Assembly: GCF_050587365.1 (NCBI RefSeq)
Contig: NZ_JBOBFV010000004.1
Span: 1 to 64,000, forward strand
Reading direction: 5' to 3'
Length of the DNA stretch: 64,000 bases
Source: Plantibacter auratus
GTDB taxonomy: Bacteria > Actinomycetota > Actinomycetes > Actinomycetales > Microbacteriaceae
A model generated the notes under the pieces. The model made no database searches. It was given only the letters and a program-made list of their open reading frames with translations, and was not told the DNA's origin. The first letter of the stretch is position 1, and each line of letters starts with the position of its first letter. The position numbers and the translations under genes are program-made. Positions 42,164 through 49,810 of the stretch are shown in pieces.

Positions 42164-42835
42164 ATGGCAGTCACGGACGAGGCGATCGCGCGGATCCAGG
42201 CGATGATCGTCGCCGGCGACCTCACACCCGGCCAGCGCCTCCCTCCAGAGAAGGAGCTCAGCGAGACCCTGGGGCTCTCCCGCAGTTCCCTCCGCGAGGC
42301 GGTGAAGGCGCTGGAGCTCATCCGCGTGCTCGACGTCCGTCGCGGCGACGGCACCTACGTCACGACGCTGGAACCGAGCCTGCTGCACGAGGCGATGTCG
42401 TTCGTCATCGACATGCACGCCGACGCCTCCCTCATCGAGATGTTCGAGGTGCGCCGCATCCTCGAACCCTCCGCGTCGGTGATGGCGATCCAGCACCTCG
42501 ACGACGAGCGGATCGCCGAGCTGCGCAGCATGGTCGATGAGGTCGACGAGTCCACGACGGTCGAGGACCTCGTCGCGCACGACCTGCAGTTCCACGCCCG
42601 CGTGATCGAGCTGAGCGGCAACGCCTACCTCGCGAGTCTGCTCGCCGCGCTCGGCAGCAAGACGGTCCGGGCCCGCATCTGGCGCGGCCTCACCGAGGAG
42701 AAGGCCGTCGCCCGCACCCTGCAGGAGCACCACGCGATCGTCGACGCCCTCGAGAAGCGCGACACCGAACTCACCCGCGCGCTGGTCACGGTCCATGTCT
42801 CCGGTGTCGAAAGCTGGCTCCGCCGTTCGATGTAA
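42164..42835 (+). CDS. GntR-family regulator (FadR/FCD) divergent from the sugar importer
   Basis: This 223-residue regulator has a winged helix (AIARIQAMIVAGDLTPGQRL, LSETLGLSRSSLREAVKALE) and an FCD ligand domain (FEVRRILEPSASVMAIQHL, HDLQFHARVIELSGNAYL, QEHHAIVDALEKRD). The ATG 42164 follows CAGGGGGTCGC; an ATG at 42113 in frame lacks a good ribosome site. The 280-bp gap to the importer holds the candidate half-consensus CGTAACACAA at 42037-42046. It probably regulates the importer. Confidence 0.9.
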   Translation: MAVTDEAIARIQAMIVAGDLTPGQRLPPEKELSETLGLSRSSLREAVKALELIRVLDVRRGDGTYVTTLEPSLLHEAMSFVIDMHADASLIEMFEVRRILEPSASVMAIQHLDDERIAELRSMVDEVDESTTVEDLVAHDLQFHARVIELSGNAYLASLLAALGSKTVRARIWRGLTEEKAVARTLQEHHAIVDALEKRDTELTRALVTVHVSGVESWLRRSM

Positions 42836-42846
42836 GCCCTCCCCCC

Positions 42847-42917
42847 CTGCCCGCGAACTGTCACTTGCTGCTAGTCCTGGCCGCTCCAACTAGCAGTTGG
42901 TGACAGTTCGCGGGCAG
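42847..42917. repeat. Palindromic element, copy 1 (CTGCCCGCGAACTGTCACTT)
   Basis: CTGCCCGCGAACTGTCACTT and GCTGCTAGT form a left arm that pairs with ACTAGCAGTTGGTGACAGTT and CGCGGGCAG. The arms are about 29 bases with few mismatches. The element lies between the GntR gene and the membrane-protein gene; a second copy follows that gene at 44000. Confidence 0.85.
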
Positions 42918-42930
42918 GTAGCGTGAGGGG

Positions 42931-43998
42931 ATGGACGGCACGATCGACACCCGAGCGCTCATCGACCCCATCGACCGTGACGCCATGGCGAAGGCGCCCT
43001 CGTACCATCGCGCGCCGTCCGCCCGGCTGTTCGTCGGCCTGATCGCGGGGATCGTCGTGGTCGCCGTCGGCGGGTTCGTCCTGTTGGGGACGCTGCCCTC
43101 GCCCTCACGGGGCGGATCCGGCCCGACACCGCTGCTCGGAATCGGGCTCCTCGCGGCGGCCGCCGTCGCGGTGTTCGCGGTCCTCTCCTGGCGGACGAGA
43201 CGCATCAAGCGCTTCCGCCTCTCCCAGTTCGCAGCGGCCAACGGGATGACCTACACCGCAGACCTCAGCCACCCTCCGTTCCCCGGCATGATCTTCGGGA
43301 TCGGATCGTCGCGGCAGTCGACCGACGTGCTGCGGGGTGGTCGTGCCCGCGCCGTGGAGTTCGGCAACTACCGGTACACGGTCCGTCACGGGAAGCGTTC
43401 GACGACCCACCACTGGGGATACGTCGCGGTGAAGCTCGACGTCCCCCTGCCGAACATCGTGCTCGATGCGATCGGCAACAACGGGTTCGGCTCGAACCTC
43501 CCGGCAGCGTTCCAACGGGCCCAGCGGCTCTCCCTGGAAGGGGACTTCGACCGGCACTTCACGCTCTACTGCCCCGAAGGCTACGAACGCGACGCGCTCT
43601 ACCTGTTCACGCCGGACATCATGGCGAGGTTCATCGACCACGCCGCCGAGCTCGACGTGGAGATCATCGACGACTGGCTGTTCCTCTACACGAAACGGGA
43701 GGTGTCGACCCTCGACCCCGACACCTGGGCCTGGCTGTTCAGCATCGTCGACGCGCTGATGACGAAATTGGACCAGTGGGCTCGGTGGCGGGACGACCGC
43801 TTGCAGCCGCAGACGTCCGGAGCTCCGGAGCACCCGCTGGCACCCGGCGCTCAGGCCGGCCCACCCGCGATCGGACTGCTCACCCCGCCGCCGGGCGTCG
43901 CTCCGCCCGGACGCAGGTTGCGACGATCCGGCACATGGATCCCCGTCGCCTTCATCGTCGGAACGCTGATCGTCTGGATCGTCACACGCATGAACTGA
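42931..43998 (+). CDS. Membrane protein of unknown function
   Basis: This 355-residue protein has two N-terminal hydrophobic segments (LFVGLIAGIVVVAVGGFVLL; LLGIGLLAAAAVAVFAVLSW), a soluble part of about 210 residues and one C-terminal segment (WIPVAFIVGTLIVWIVT). The soluble part has GMTYTADLSHPPFPGMIFGIG and FTLYCPEGYERDALYLFTPD, a pattern seen in uncharacterised actinobacterial membrane proteins. The gene is enclosed by two copies of one palindromic element (42847-42917 and 44000-44082), so it may have moved as a unit or have identical terminators at both sides. Function unknown. Confidence 0.75.
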   Translation: MDGTIDTRALIDPIDRDAMAKAPSYHRAPSARLFVGLIAGIVVVAVGGFVLLGTLPSPSRGGSGPTPLLGIGLLAAAAVAVFAVLSWRTRRIKRFRLSQFAAANGMTYTADLSHPPFPGMIFGIGSSRQSTDVLRGGRARAVEFGNYRYTVRHGKRSTTHHWGYVAVKLDVPLPNIVLDAIGNNGFGSNLPAAFQRAQRLSLEGDFDRHFTLYCPEGYERDALYLFTPDIMARFIDHAAELDVEIIDDWLFLYTKREVSTLDPDTWAWLFSIVDALMTKLDQWARWRDDRLQPQTSGAPEHPLAPGAQAGPPAIGLLTPPPGVAPPGRRLRRSGTWIPVAFIVGTLIVWIVTRMN

Positions 43999-43999
43999 C

Positions 44000-44082
44000 C
44001 CTCCCCTGCCCGCGAACTGTCACTTGCTGCTAGTCCGGAGGGGCGGGACTAGCGGTTTGTGACAGTTCGCGGGCAGGGGAGG
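44000..44082. repeat. Palindromic element, copy 2
   Basis: CCTCCCCTGCCCGCGAACTG starts a left arm of about 36 bases that pairs with the segment ending GACAGTTCGCGGGCAGGGGA. The core is nearly identical to copy 1 at 42847. It starts two bases after the stop of the enclosed gene and can serve as its terminator. Confidence 0.85.
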
Positions 44083-44088
44083 GTGTTG

Positions 44089-44105
44089 GGAACGTCTGGT
44101 GATCG
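44089..44105 (+). promoter_or_regulatory. Shared element upstream of the lipoprotein gene
   Basis: GGAACGTCTGGTGATCG lies 77 bases before the lipoprotein start. An almost identical element (GGAACCGTCTGGTGATCG), also preceded by GTGTT, lies 84 bases before the vanY-type gene at 46788. The VanR-like regulator gene lies between the two targets. Confidence 0.55.
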
Positions 44106-44182
44106 GGAGACGAGGACGGAACAGGCCGGTTGATGGGATGGCTGGGTGACCGACACCGGTCGCCCGTCAGAAAGGACCACCC

Positions 44183-44635
44183 ATGCGCCGACCCACAGCC
44201 ATCGGCTTCGCCGTCCCCGTCCTCGCCCTCATGCTGGGGCTCACCGCCTGCTCCGGATCCGCGGAGTCGCCGTCGAGCGGTGGATCGCCGTCGAGCGCCG
44301 ACTCCTACGCCGAGGCGTTCGACGACTACACGATCTCCCTCGCGGGCTGTCTGCGCGACCAGGGGTTCGACGTCGAGGACCCGGAACCCGGCACCGCGAT
44401 CACCCTCGACGGTGGCGAAGCGATGAACACGGCCTACGACGCCTGCGCCGACGAACTCGGCCCGCCGCCCGCGAACCCCGATCAGCCCAGCAAGGCCGAG
44501 ATCTCCGACGAGCTCCGGCTCCGCGCCCAGTGCCTGCGCGACCAGGGGTTCGACGTCCCGGACCCGGATGCGAACGGGGTGTGGGACCTGCCGGAGGACC
44601 TGTTCGATGAGGCCAGGGCCTGCGCCGTGCAGTGA
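44183..44635 (+). CDS. Lipoprotein with duplicated CLRDQGFDV motif
   Basis: This 150-residue secreted lipoprotein has the signal MRRPTAIGFAVPVLALMLG and lipobox LTAC. The mature part contains two copies of the nonamer CLRDQGFDV (about residues 58 and 116), each followed by a D-P pair (VEDPEP, VPDPDA), and two further cysteines (DACADEL, ARACAV). Four cysteines in a repeated layout suggest two disulfide-linked halves. It is not a family I can name. Its promoter shares an element with the vanY-type gene downstream, so it may belong to the same two-component response. Confidence 0.75.
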   Translation: MRRPTAIGFAVPVLALMLGLTACSGSAESPSSGGSPSSADSYAEAFDDYTISLAGCLRDQGFDVEDPEPGTAITLDGGEAMNTAYDACADELGPPPANPDQPSKAEISDELRLRAQCLRDQGFDVPDPDANGVWDLPEDLFDEARACAVQ

Positions 44636-44647
44636 CCTCCGCACCAG

Positions 44648-44689
44648 CCGGAACGGCCGACCGATCCTGTGATCGGTCGGCCGTTCCGG
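44648..44689. terminator. Perfect 19-bp hairpin between convergent genes
   Basis: CCGGAACGGCCGACCGATC (44648-44666) and its exact complement (44671-44689) enclose a 4-base loop. The stem sits 12 bases after the lipoprotein stop and 25 bases from the kinase stop, and can end both transcripts. Confidence 0.85.
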
Positions 44690-44714
44690 CGTTCCGTGTC
44701 CTGTCGTTCCGCGG

Positions 44715-45869
44715 TCAGGCTCCGGCCGGGTCGGCGTCGTGAGCCGGCAACAGCACCGTCACTTCGAGTCCACCCGCCGGCAGCGGGGCGAGCCGCAGCG
44801 ACCCGCCGTTCAGCTCCACGATCCGGGCCCCCAGGGTCAGCCCGAGACCGTTCCCCCGATCAGGACCGGCAGCCCGCGCCATCCGGGCGTCCCGCCGGTC
44901 GAACGGCTCCACGAACCGCGCCACCTCAGCCTCCTCGAGCAGCGGCCCCGAGTTGCTGACCACGACGACGGCGCGTCCCGGTGCCTGCGGGTCGGGTCCG
45001 ACCCACACCGAGACCCAACCGTCCGCGCCGCTGTTGTAGCGCACGGCGTTCGACAGCAGGTTCGTCACCAGTTGCTGGAGGAGCACGCGGTTGCCGCGCA
45101 CGGATGCGCTCCGGAGCGTCGAGGAGATCGTGACCCCGGCGTCCGCGGCCTCCGGCGAGATGAGCTGCGACGCGTCGCGAGCCACCGCCGCCAGGTCGAC
45201 GGGCGAGGGCTCGAGCGGTCGGCGATCGAGCTGGTTCAGCTGCAGGAGCGCCTCGACGATCGCGATCCCCCGCTCGTTCGTCCCGTGCAGCCGTCGCAAC
45301 GCGCGGTCGACGTCGCGGCCCTCCGGGTCGGCTTGGGCGACTTCGATGAGCATCTTCATCGTCGCGAGCGGTGTCCGCAGTTCGTGCGAGGCGTTGGCCG
45401 CGAACCGCTTCTGCGTCAGGAAGGACTGCTCGAGGCGCGCGAGCATGTCGTCGAAGCGGTCGGCGAGCTCGCGGAACTCGTCGCGGCGACCGGTCATCGC
45501 GATGCGGTGGTCGAGCGAGCCCTCCGCCGCCGCGCGCACGGCCGCGTTAAGGTCCCGCAGCGGCCGCAGGACCCGTCCGGCGACGATCCAGCCGACGCCG
45601 GTGCCGATCACGGCCATCGCGATGAGCGCGAGCATCGAGTAGTTGATGAGCGAATCGCGGATCTCGCCGCGGGTGATGGCGGAGATCTGTCGACTGTCGG
45701 CGGCGGGCGCGAGCGGATAGCTGGGGAACCGCCAGATGATGACGTTGATGACGATCAGCGCGATGAGTCCCGTCACGACGGTGAAGGCGGCATAGGTCGC
45801 GGTGAGTTTGACGCGAGCGGTCATCCACGTCGGCCGGACGATGTCACCGACGGCCGGAGCGGCGGTCAT
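44715..45869 (-). CDS. Sensor histidine kinase (VanS/PrrB-like)
   Basis: This 384-residue membrane kinase has one segment at residues 22-48, a short external loop, a second segment (LALIAMAVIGTGVGWIVAG) and HAMP. The phospho-acceptor is FAANASHELRTPLATMKML, the N-box NLLSNAVRYNSGADG, and the glycine box DRGNGLGLTLGARIVELNGG (shown by GNGLGLTLG). The usual D-x-G-x-G box is altered to SNSGPLLEEAE. The ATG overlaps the regulator stop (ATGA). With VanY and a VanR-like regulator beside it, cell-wall stress is a plausible signal. Confidence 0.9.
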   Translation of the reverse strand: MTAAPAVGDIVRPTWMTARVKLTATYAAFTVVTGLIALIVINVIIWRFPSYPLAPAADSRQISAITRGEIRDSLINYSMLALIAMAVIGTGVGWIVAGRVLRPLRDLNAAVRAAAEGSLDHRIAMTGRRDEFRELADRFDDMLARLEQSFLTQKRFAANASHELRTPLATMKMLIEVAQADPEGRDVDRALRRLHGTNERGIAIVEALLQLNQLDRRPLEPSPVDLAAVARDASQLISPEAADAGVTISSTLRSASVRGNRVLLQQLVTNLLSNAVRYNSGADGWVSVWVGPDPQAPGRAVVVVSNSGPLLEEAEVARFVEPFDRRDARMARAAGPDRGNGLGLTLGARIVELNGGSLRLAPLPAGGLEVTVLLPAHDADPAGA

Positions 45870-46591
45870 GCGCCCGCCTCGTCGTCCTCGTCGTCGGCGT
45901 CCGCGCCGCTCGTCTCGGCGGGAGCCTCACCTGGCGGCAGGACCCGGTAGCCGACGGCCGGCACGGTGTGGATGATCCACGGCTCGCCGAGCACCTTCCG
46001 GAGCGTGGACATCGTCACCCGCACGGCGTTCGTGAACGGGTCGGCGTGCTCGTCCCAGGCGCGCTCGAGGAGCTCTTCGGCACTCACGACGCCACCCTTG
46101 GCCGCGAGCAGGATCTCCAGCACCGCGAACTGCTTCTTCGCCAGACGCACGTACCGGCCGTTGCGGTACACCTCGCGGCGGAACGGGTCGAGCCGCACAC
46201 CGGCGTACTCGAGGACGGGTGGGAGCGACGCTTTGGGTCGACGCGCCAGTGAACGGAGCCGGAGGACGAGCTCGCGCAGCTCGAACGGCTTGGTCAGGTA
46301 GTCGTCGGCGCCGATCTCGAAGCCGCTCTCCTTGTCGTCGAGGTCGGCGGCCGCGGTGAGCATGAGCACCCGGCAGGGCAGTTCCTGGGCGATCATCCAG
46401 CGACAGACGTCGTCGCCGTGCGTGCCAGGGAGGTCGCGGTCGAGCACCACGACGTCGTAGGCGTTGACGGCGAGCCGCTCGAGCGCGGTGTCGCCGTCGA
46501 ACACGAGGTCGGCGGCGAGCCCCTCGTGCTGCAGGCCCTCGAGGATGCTCTCGGCGAGGTACTGCTCGTCCTCGGCGATCAGGACACGCAT
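45866..46591 (-). CDS. OmpR-family response regulator (VanR-like)
   Basis: This 241-residue regulator has a receiver domain from MRVLIAEDEQYLAESILEGL with the phosphorylated Asp in VVVLDRDLPGTHGDD and the switch Lys in LTKPFELRELV. The winged-helix domain contains KKQFAVLEILLAAKGGVVSAEELL and TVPAVGYRVLPPG. The tail is acidic (DADDEDDEAGA). It is first in the operon with its kinase and is divergent from a VanY-type peptidase gene. The duplicated upstream element at 44089 and 46686 is a candidate target. Confidence 0.91.
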   Translation of the reverse strand: MRVLIAEDEQYLAESILEGLQHEGLAADLVFDGDTALERLAVNAYDVVVLDRDLPGTHGDDVCRWMIAQELPCRVLMLTAAADLDDKESGFEIGADDYLTKPFELRELVLRLRSLARRPKASLPPVLEYAGVRLDPFRREVYRNGRYVRLAKKQFAVLEILLAAKGGVVSAEELLERAWDEHADPFTNAVRVTMSTLRKVLGEPWIIHTVPAVGYRVLPPGEAPAETSGADADDEDDEAGA

Positions 46592-46685
46592 GGGACCTCC
46601 GGTGTTCGGGACGGATGACGCGTCGAAGGCGTCGCTCCAGCGCCCGCGATGGGCGTCGTGTCGATCGTAGGCGGCACCGTGTTTC

Positions 46686-46703
46686 GGAACCGTCTGGTGA
46701 TCG
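46686..46703 (+). promoter_or_regulatory. Shared element upstream of the vanY-type gene
   Basis: GGAACCGTCTGGTGATCG, preceded by GTGTT, matches the element at 44089-44105 with one inserted base and lies at nearly the same distance from its gene. It falls in the divergent gap between the response-regulator and carboxypeptidase genes. Confidence 0.55.
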
Positions 46704-46787
46704 TCCGACGCCCGCGCAACCGCCGTCGAGCTGGACTGGGGCCTGGTCGTCGCGTGCCGAACACCGACGACCGACCGAGGAGGAACC

Positions 46788-47468
46788 ATGCAGCACGGCA
46801 TCCAGCACCAGCAGCAGCCGCACCGGCACCCGGGCCGACGGAGCACTGTCGCCCGCAGAGGCTCCAACCGAGCCGTCGTCATCCTCGCCGCCACGGCCGT
46901 CGCCCTCACCGCCGCGATCGCCCTGGTCGCGTGCACGGGCGTCGCGCCGACCATCACCCGCGGGATCACCGCGCTAACCGAGCGACCGTCCGGAGACGGG
47001 AGTGCCGGAACCACGACCACGACGGATGGCGCGTTCGGAACCGACGACGGCGTGTTGGAGGAGAACCGGTACTCGGCCTACGACACCGATCTCCCGGCCA
47101 TCGCGAACCTCGATGCGGACCTCTTGGAGGCCGTCCAGCAGGCGACCGACGCAGCAGCGCAGGACGACATCGCGCTGTACGTGAGCTCCGGATGGCGGAG
47201 CACGGCGTACCAGCAGCACCTGCTCGACGAGGCGATCCTCCAGTACGGCAGTGAGGCGGCCGCGCGGCAGTACGTCGCGACGCCCGACGGCTCCTCGCAC
47301 ACGCGCGGGGCGGCCGTCGACATCGGTGCGACGGACGCCGACTACTGGCTCATCGAGCACGGCGCCGACTACGGCCTCTGCCAGACCTACGCGAACGAGA
47401 TCTGGCACTTCGAGTTGGCCACTGTCCCCGGCGGCGAGTGCCCGGAACTCCTGCCCGACGCCGGATGA
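46788..47468 (+). CDS. VanY-type D-alanyl-D-alanine carboxypeptidase
   Basis: This 226-residue exported or membrane-anchored zinc peptidase removes the terminal D-Ala from peptidoglycan stem peptides. The signal/anchor is RAVVILAATAVALTAAIALV, then CTG at a possible lipobox. The catalytic domain (residues about 105-215) has YVSSGWRSTAYQQHLLDE, the zinc motif SSHTRGAAVDIG (S-x-H-x2-G-x-A-x-D) and the second histidine in EIWHFEL. It is divergent from a VanRS-like two-component pair, a layout found in glycopeptide-response loci, but no vanHAX genes are present. Confidence 0.9.
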   Translation: MQHGIQHQQQPHRHPGRRSTVARRGSNRAVVILAATAVALTAAIALVACTGVAPTITRGITALTERPSGDGSAGTTTTTDGAFGTDDGVLEENRYSAYDTDLPAIANLDADLLEAVQQATDAAAQDDIALYVSSGWRSTAYQQHLLDEAILQYGSEAAARQYVATPDGSSHTRGAAVDIGATDADYWLIEHGADYGLCQTYANEIWHFELATVPGGECPELLPDAG

Positions 47469-47510
47469 GGTCGGTGCCGCGACCAGCTGCCACCGCCGGG
47501 CGCCCCGGTC

Positions 47511-48182
47511 CTATCCGGCGACCGGTGCCAGCCGGCTGACGAACTCGTCGACGCGCAGTCGGATGTCCCGGAACGCTTCGTCGAACGCCTCGTCGGTCGC
47601 AGGCGCGGCGGGGTCGGGGATCGACCAGTGCAGGTCGTCCAGCCCGCCGAGCTCCTCGTGCGCCCGGTTGCACACGGTGATGACGAAGTCGCCGTGCCGG
47701 AGGACCTCCGCCGTTGCGCGTGGAACGCTCGGGCGGATCCGGACGCCATGGCGTGCCGCCGCCCGGACGGCGCCCGGGTTGACCTCGCTCGCCGGCCGGC
47801 TGCCCGCGGATGCGACGGGGACATCGCTGCGGTCCTGCCAGAGCGCCTCCGCCATCTGCGACCGCGCCGAGTTCGCCGTGCAGACGAAGACGACCCGCGC
47901 CGGGGCGCTGATCGGTTCGGGCGCGAGGCGGTCGAACGCCCCCGGGACGAGCCGCACGTAGTTGCGGCGTCCATCGGACTCGGATCGCGACCGCGAGAGG
48001 ATCCCCGCTCGCTGGAGGACGCTCAGGTGATGGGAGACGAGGTTCGACCCCATCCCGAGGGCGAGCTGGATCTCGGTCGGTGAGAGGTCACCGAGCGCCA
48101 GAAGGTCCACGATGCGCAGCCGTGCCGGCTCCGCGAGCGCGGCGAACTTGGACGCCCTTACCGCCAGCGACTCCACCGACAC
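47511..48182 (-). CDS. ArsR regulator fused to low-molecular-weight phosphatase/arsenate reductase
   Basis: This 223-residue protein joins an ArsR-type winged helix (residues 1-85: FAALAEPARLRIVDLLALGD, IQLALGMGSNLVSHHLSVLQ) to a LMW protein tyrosine phosphatase domain. The P-loop is VFVCTANSARSQMAEAL with the nucleophile cysteine in C-x5-R, and the general acid region is DLHWSIPDPAAP. Such fusions are annotated as arsenate reductase or tyrosine phosphatase. The GTG 48182 is chosen because the frame upstream runs through the tandem operator. No arsenite exporter or second arsenic gene is near. Confidence 0.87.
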   Translation of the reverse strand: MSVESLAVRASKFAALAEPARLRIVDLLALGDLSPTEIQLALGMGSNLVSHHLSVLQRAGILSRSRSESDGRRNYVRLVPGAFDRLAPEPISAPARVVFVCTANSARSQMAEALWQDRSDVPVASAGSRPASEVNPGAVRAAARHGVRIRPSVPRATAEVLRHGDFVITVCNRAHEELGGLDDLHWSIPDPAAPATDEAFDEAFRDIRLRVDEFVSRLAPVAG

Positions 48183-48190
48183 AACCCCCG

Positions 48191-48214
48191 TTGACTCAAC
48201 CGTGATTGACTCAA
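48191..48214. promoter_or_regulatory. Tandem TTGACTCAA operator of the ArsR-fusion gene
   Basis: TTGACTCAA occurs at 48191-48199 and 48206-48214; each copy is itself a palindrome around the central base. They lie 9 and 24 bases ahead of the start codon, inside the A+T-rich promoter. Autoregulation by the ArsR domain is the simplest reading. Confidence 0.7.
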
Positions 48215-48290
48215 TAATAGGCTGAGTCGTCCGTGAACACCCCTTGAGCGATCCGCTCGAACTCACGGTCGTCCAGAAGAGGAGCTACTC

Positions 48291-48551
48291 ATGGGTCTCG
48301 GAACCGGAATCGCCCTGATCGTCATCGGCGCTATCCTCGCCTTCGCCGTGAACGTCGACGTCCCCGCTGTGGACCTCACGCTCATCGGGTACATCCTCAT
48401 GGCCGCCGGCGCCGTGGTGTTCCTCATCTCGCTCGTGCTCGTGCTCCGCCGTCGACAGGTCTCCTCGACCACGCGCTCCGCAGTGGACCCCGGTAGCGGC
48501 GAACGCGTCACCCGCCGCAGCACGACCGACAACGACGGCCCCGTCCTCTGA
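48291..48551 (+). CDS. DUF6458-like small membrane protein
   Basis: This 86-residue protein has two membrane segments (GTGIALIVIGAILAFAVNV; LIGYILMAAGAVVFLISLVL) joined by a short loop DVPAVDL, then a polar tail RRRQVSSTTRSAVD. The pattern matches actinobacterial DUF6458 proteins, whose role is unknown. GAGGAG lies nine bases before the ATG. It precedes the protein-kinase operon by 23 bases. Confidence 0.85.
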   Translation: MGLGTGIALIVIGAILAFAVNVDVPAVDLTLIGYILMAAGAVVFLISLVLVLRRRQVSSTTRSAVDPGSGERVTRRSTTDNDGPVL

Positions 48552-48574
48552 CGACCGGACCGGCCGCACCACCC

Positions 48575-49810
48575 ATGACCGAACCCGCTACCGCGCCGTC
48601 CCAGAGCGGCGAACTGCTGGACGGTCGGTACCGACTCGAGCGACCGATCGGTGCCGGTGGGATGGCGACCGTCCATCTGGCTACCGACGAGGTGCTCGGG
48701 CGCAAGGTGGCGGTCAAGCTGTTCCGCCCGGGAACGACCGATGCGACCGACGGCGCCAGGACCGCCTCGGAGACGCGTCTGCTCGCGTCCCTGAACCACC
48801 CGGCCCTCGTCACCCTGTTTGACGCCAGGCTCGTGGCCGGCGACGGCTCCTACCTCGTCATGGAGCACGTCGACGGCCCGACGCTGTCCCAGCGCATCGC
48901 TCGGTCGCCGCTTCCGTCGTCCGAGGTCGCCGCGATGGCCGTCGACCTCGCGGAGGCACTCCACACGGTGCACGCGGCGAGAGTCGTCCATCGCGACATC
49001 AAGCCGTCCAACGTGCTGCTGCGACCGACGATCCTGCCCCACCAGGAGTACCGCGCGAAGCTCGCCGACTTCGGCATCGCCTACCTCATCGACAGCACCC
49101 GGATGACCGCGCCCGGCTCGTTGATGGGCACGGTCGCCTACCTCAGTCCTGAGCTCGTCCGTGGTGCGGATCCGGCCCCTCCGGCCGACGTGTACGCCCT
49201 CGGACTCGTCCTCCTCGAAGCCCTGACCGGTCGCCGCGCCTACCCGCAGACCACCACGCACGAGTCGCTCATGGCACGCCTCAACGCGTCGCCGACGATC
49301 CCCGGCGAGCTCGGCTACCAGTGGAAGTCGCTGCTCACCGCGATGACCGCCGCCGATCCGGCGCAACGCCCCACCGCCCTCGACGTCGCGACGACCGTCC
49401 GCGCGATGGACCCCGTGCTCGACCCGGCGGATGTGACCGTGGCGACCTCGGCACCTGCGATGACGACGACCGGCGACCCGGCACCGACGGCAGCGACCGA
49501 GCAGCTCGTCTCGACGACGCCGTTCGAGCCGATGACAGGCGCGCGCGCCGAGACCGGCCCGACCGCGGTGCTCGACGGCACTCGCCGCTCGGAGCGACGT
49601 CTCGACGGTGGCGCACGGCGACCGGCCGCAGCGCACCAGCCGCGGCGCCTTCGACGCTGGCTGATCCTCGCGGCCGTGCTGCTGGTGATCGCGGTCGCCG
49701 TCGTCTGGCTCATCGTGTCCCAGGCACAGTCGCCCGCCCCGACGCTGCCCACCCTGCCCGAACCGTTGTCGACGCATCTGGATGAACTCCTGCGGGAGGT
49801 GACGCCATGA
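48575..49810 (+). CDS. Membrane Ser/Thr protein kinase (PknB/PknF-like, no PASTA)
   Basis: This 411-residue Hanks-type kinase has YRLERPIGAGGMATVHLA (glycine loop), the lysine in VAVKLF, the catalytic loop VVHRDIKPSN, DFGIA and the activation segment end GTVAYLSPELV. A disordered Thr/Pro linker leads to one membrane segment (WLILAAVLLVIAVAVVWLIV, about residues 361-380), leaving 25-30 residues outside. PASTA sensor domains are absent, so the external part is too small to bind peptidoglycan. The stop overlaps the next ATG (ATGA), coupling it to a lipoprotein gene. Confidence 0.92.
   Translation: MTEPATAPSQSGELLDGRYRLERPIGAGGMATVHLATDEVLGRKVAVKLFRPGTTDATDGARTASETRLLASLNHPALVTLFDARLVAGDGSYLVMEHVDGPTLSQRIARSPLPSSEVAAMAVDLAEALHTVHAARVVHRDIKPSNVLLRPTILPHQEYRAKLADFGIAYLIDSTRMTAPGSLMGTVAYLSPELVRGADPAPPADVYALGLVLLEALTGRRAYPQTTTHESLMARLNASPTIPGELGYQWKSLLTAMTAADPAQRPTALDVATTVRAMDPVLDPADVTVATSAPAMTTTGDPAPTAATEQLVSTTPFEPMTGARAETGPTAVLDGTRRSERRLDGGARRPAAAHQPRRLRRWLILAAVLLVIAVAVVWLIVSQAQSPAPTLPTLPEPLSTHLDELLREVTP

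Noticed and set aside
40852..42889. Very long minus-strand frame that would extend the sugar ABC ATPase through the binding-protein gene and the GntR gene
   Set aside because: The frame is open only because GC-rich codons lack stops; the binding-protein gene and a divergent regulator are clearly coding there, and the ATPase start overlaps the binding-protein stop.
44183..47468. Glycopeptide-resistance cluster
   Set aside because: VanY and a VanRS-like pair occur, but vanH, vanA/B and vanX are absent, so only a cell-wall-stress response is supported.
47511..48551. Arsenic-resistance operon
   Set aside because: Only the ArsR-phosphatase fusion is present; the next gene is a DUF6458-type membrane protein and no arsenite pump is seen.
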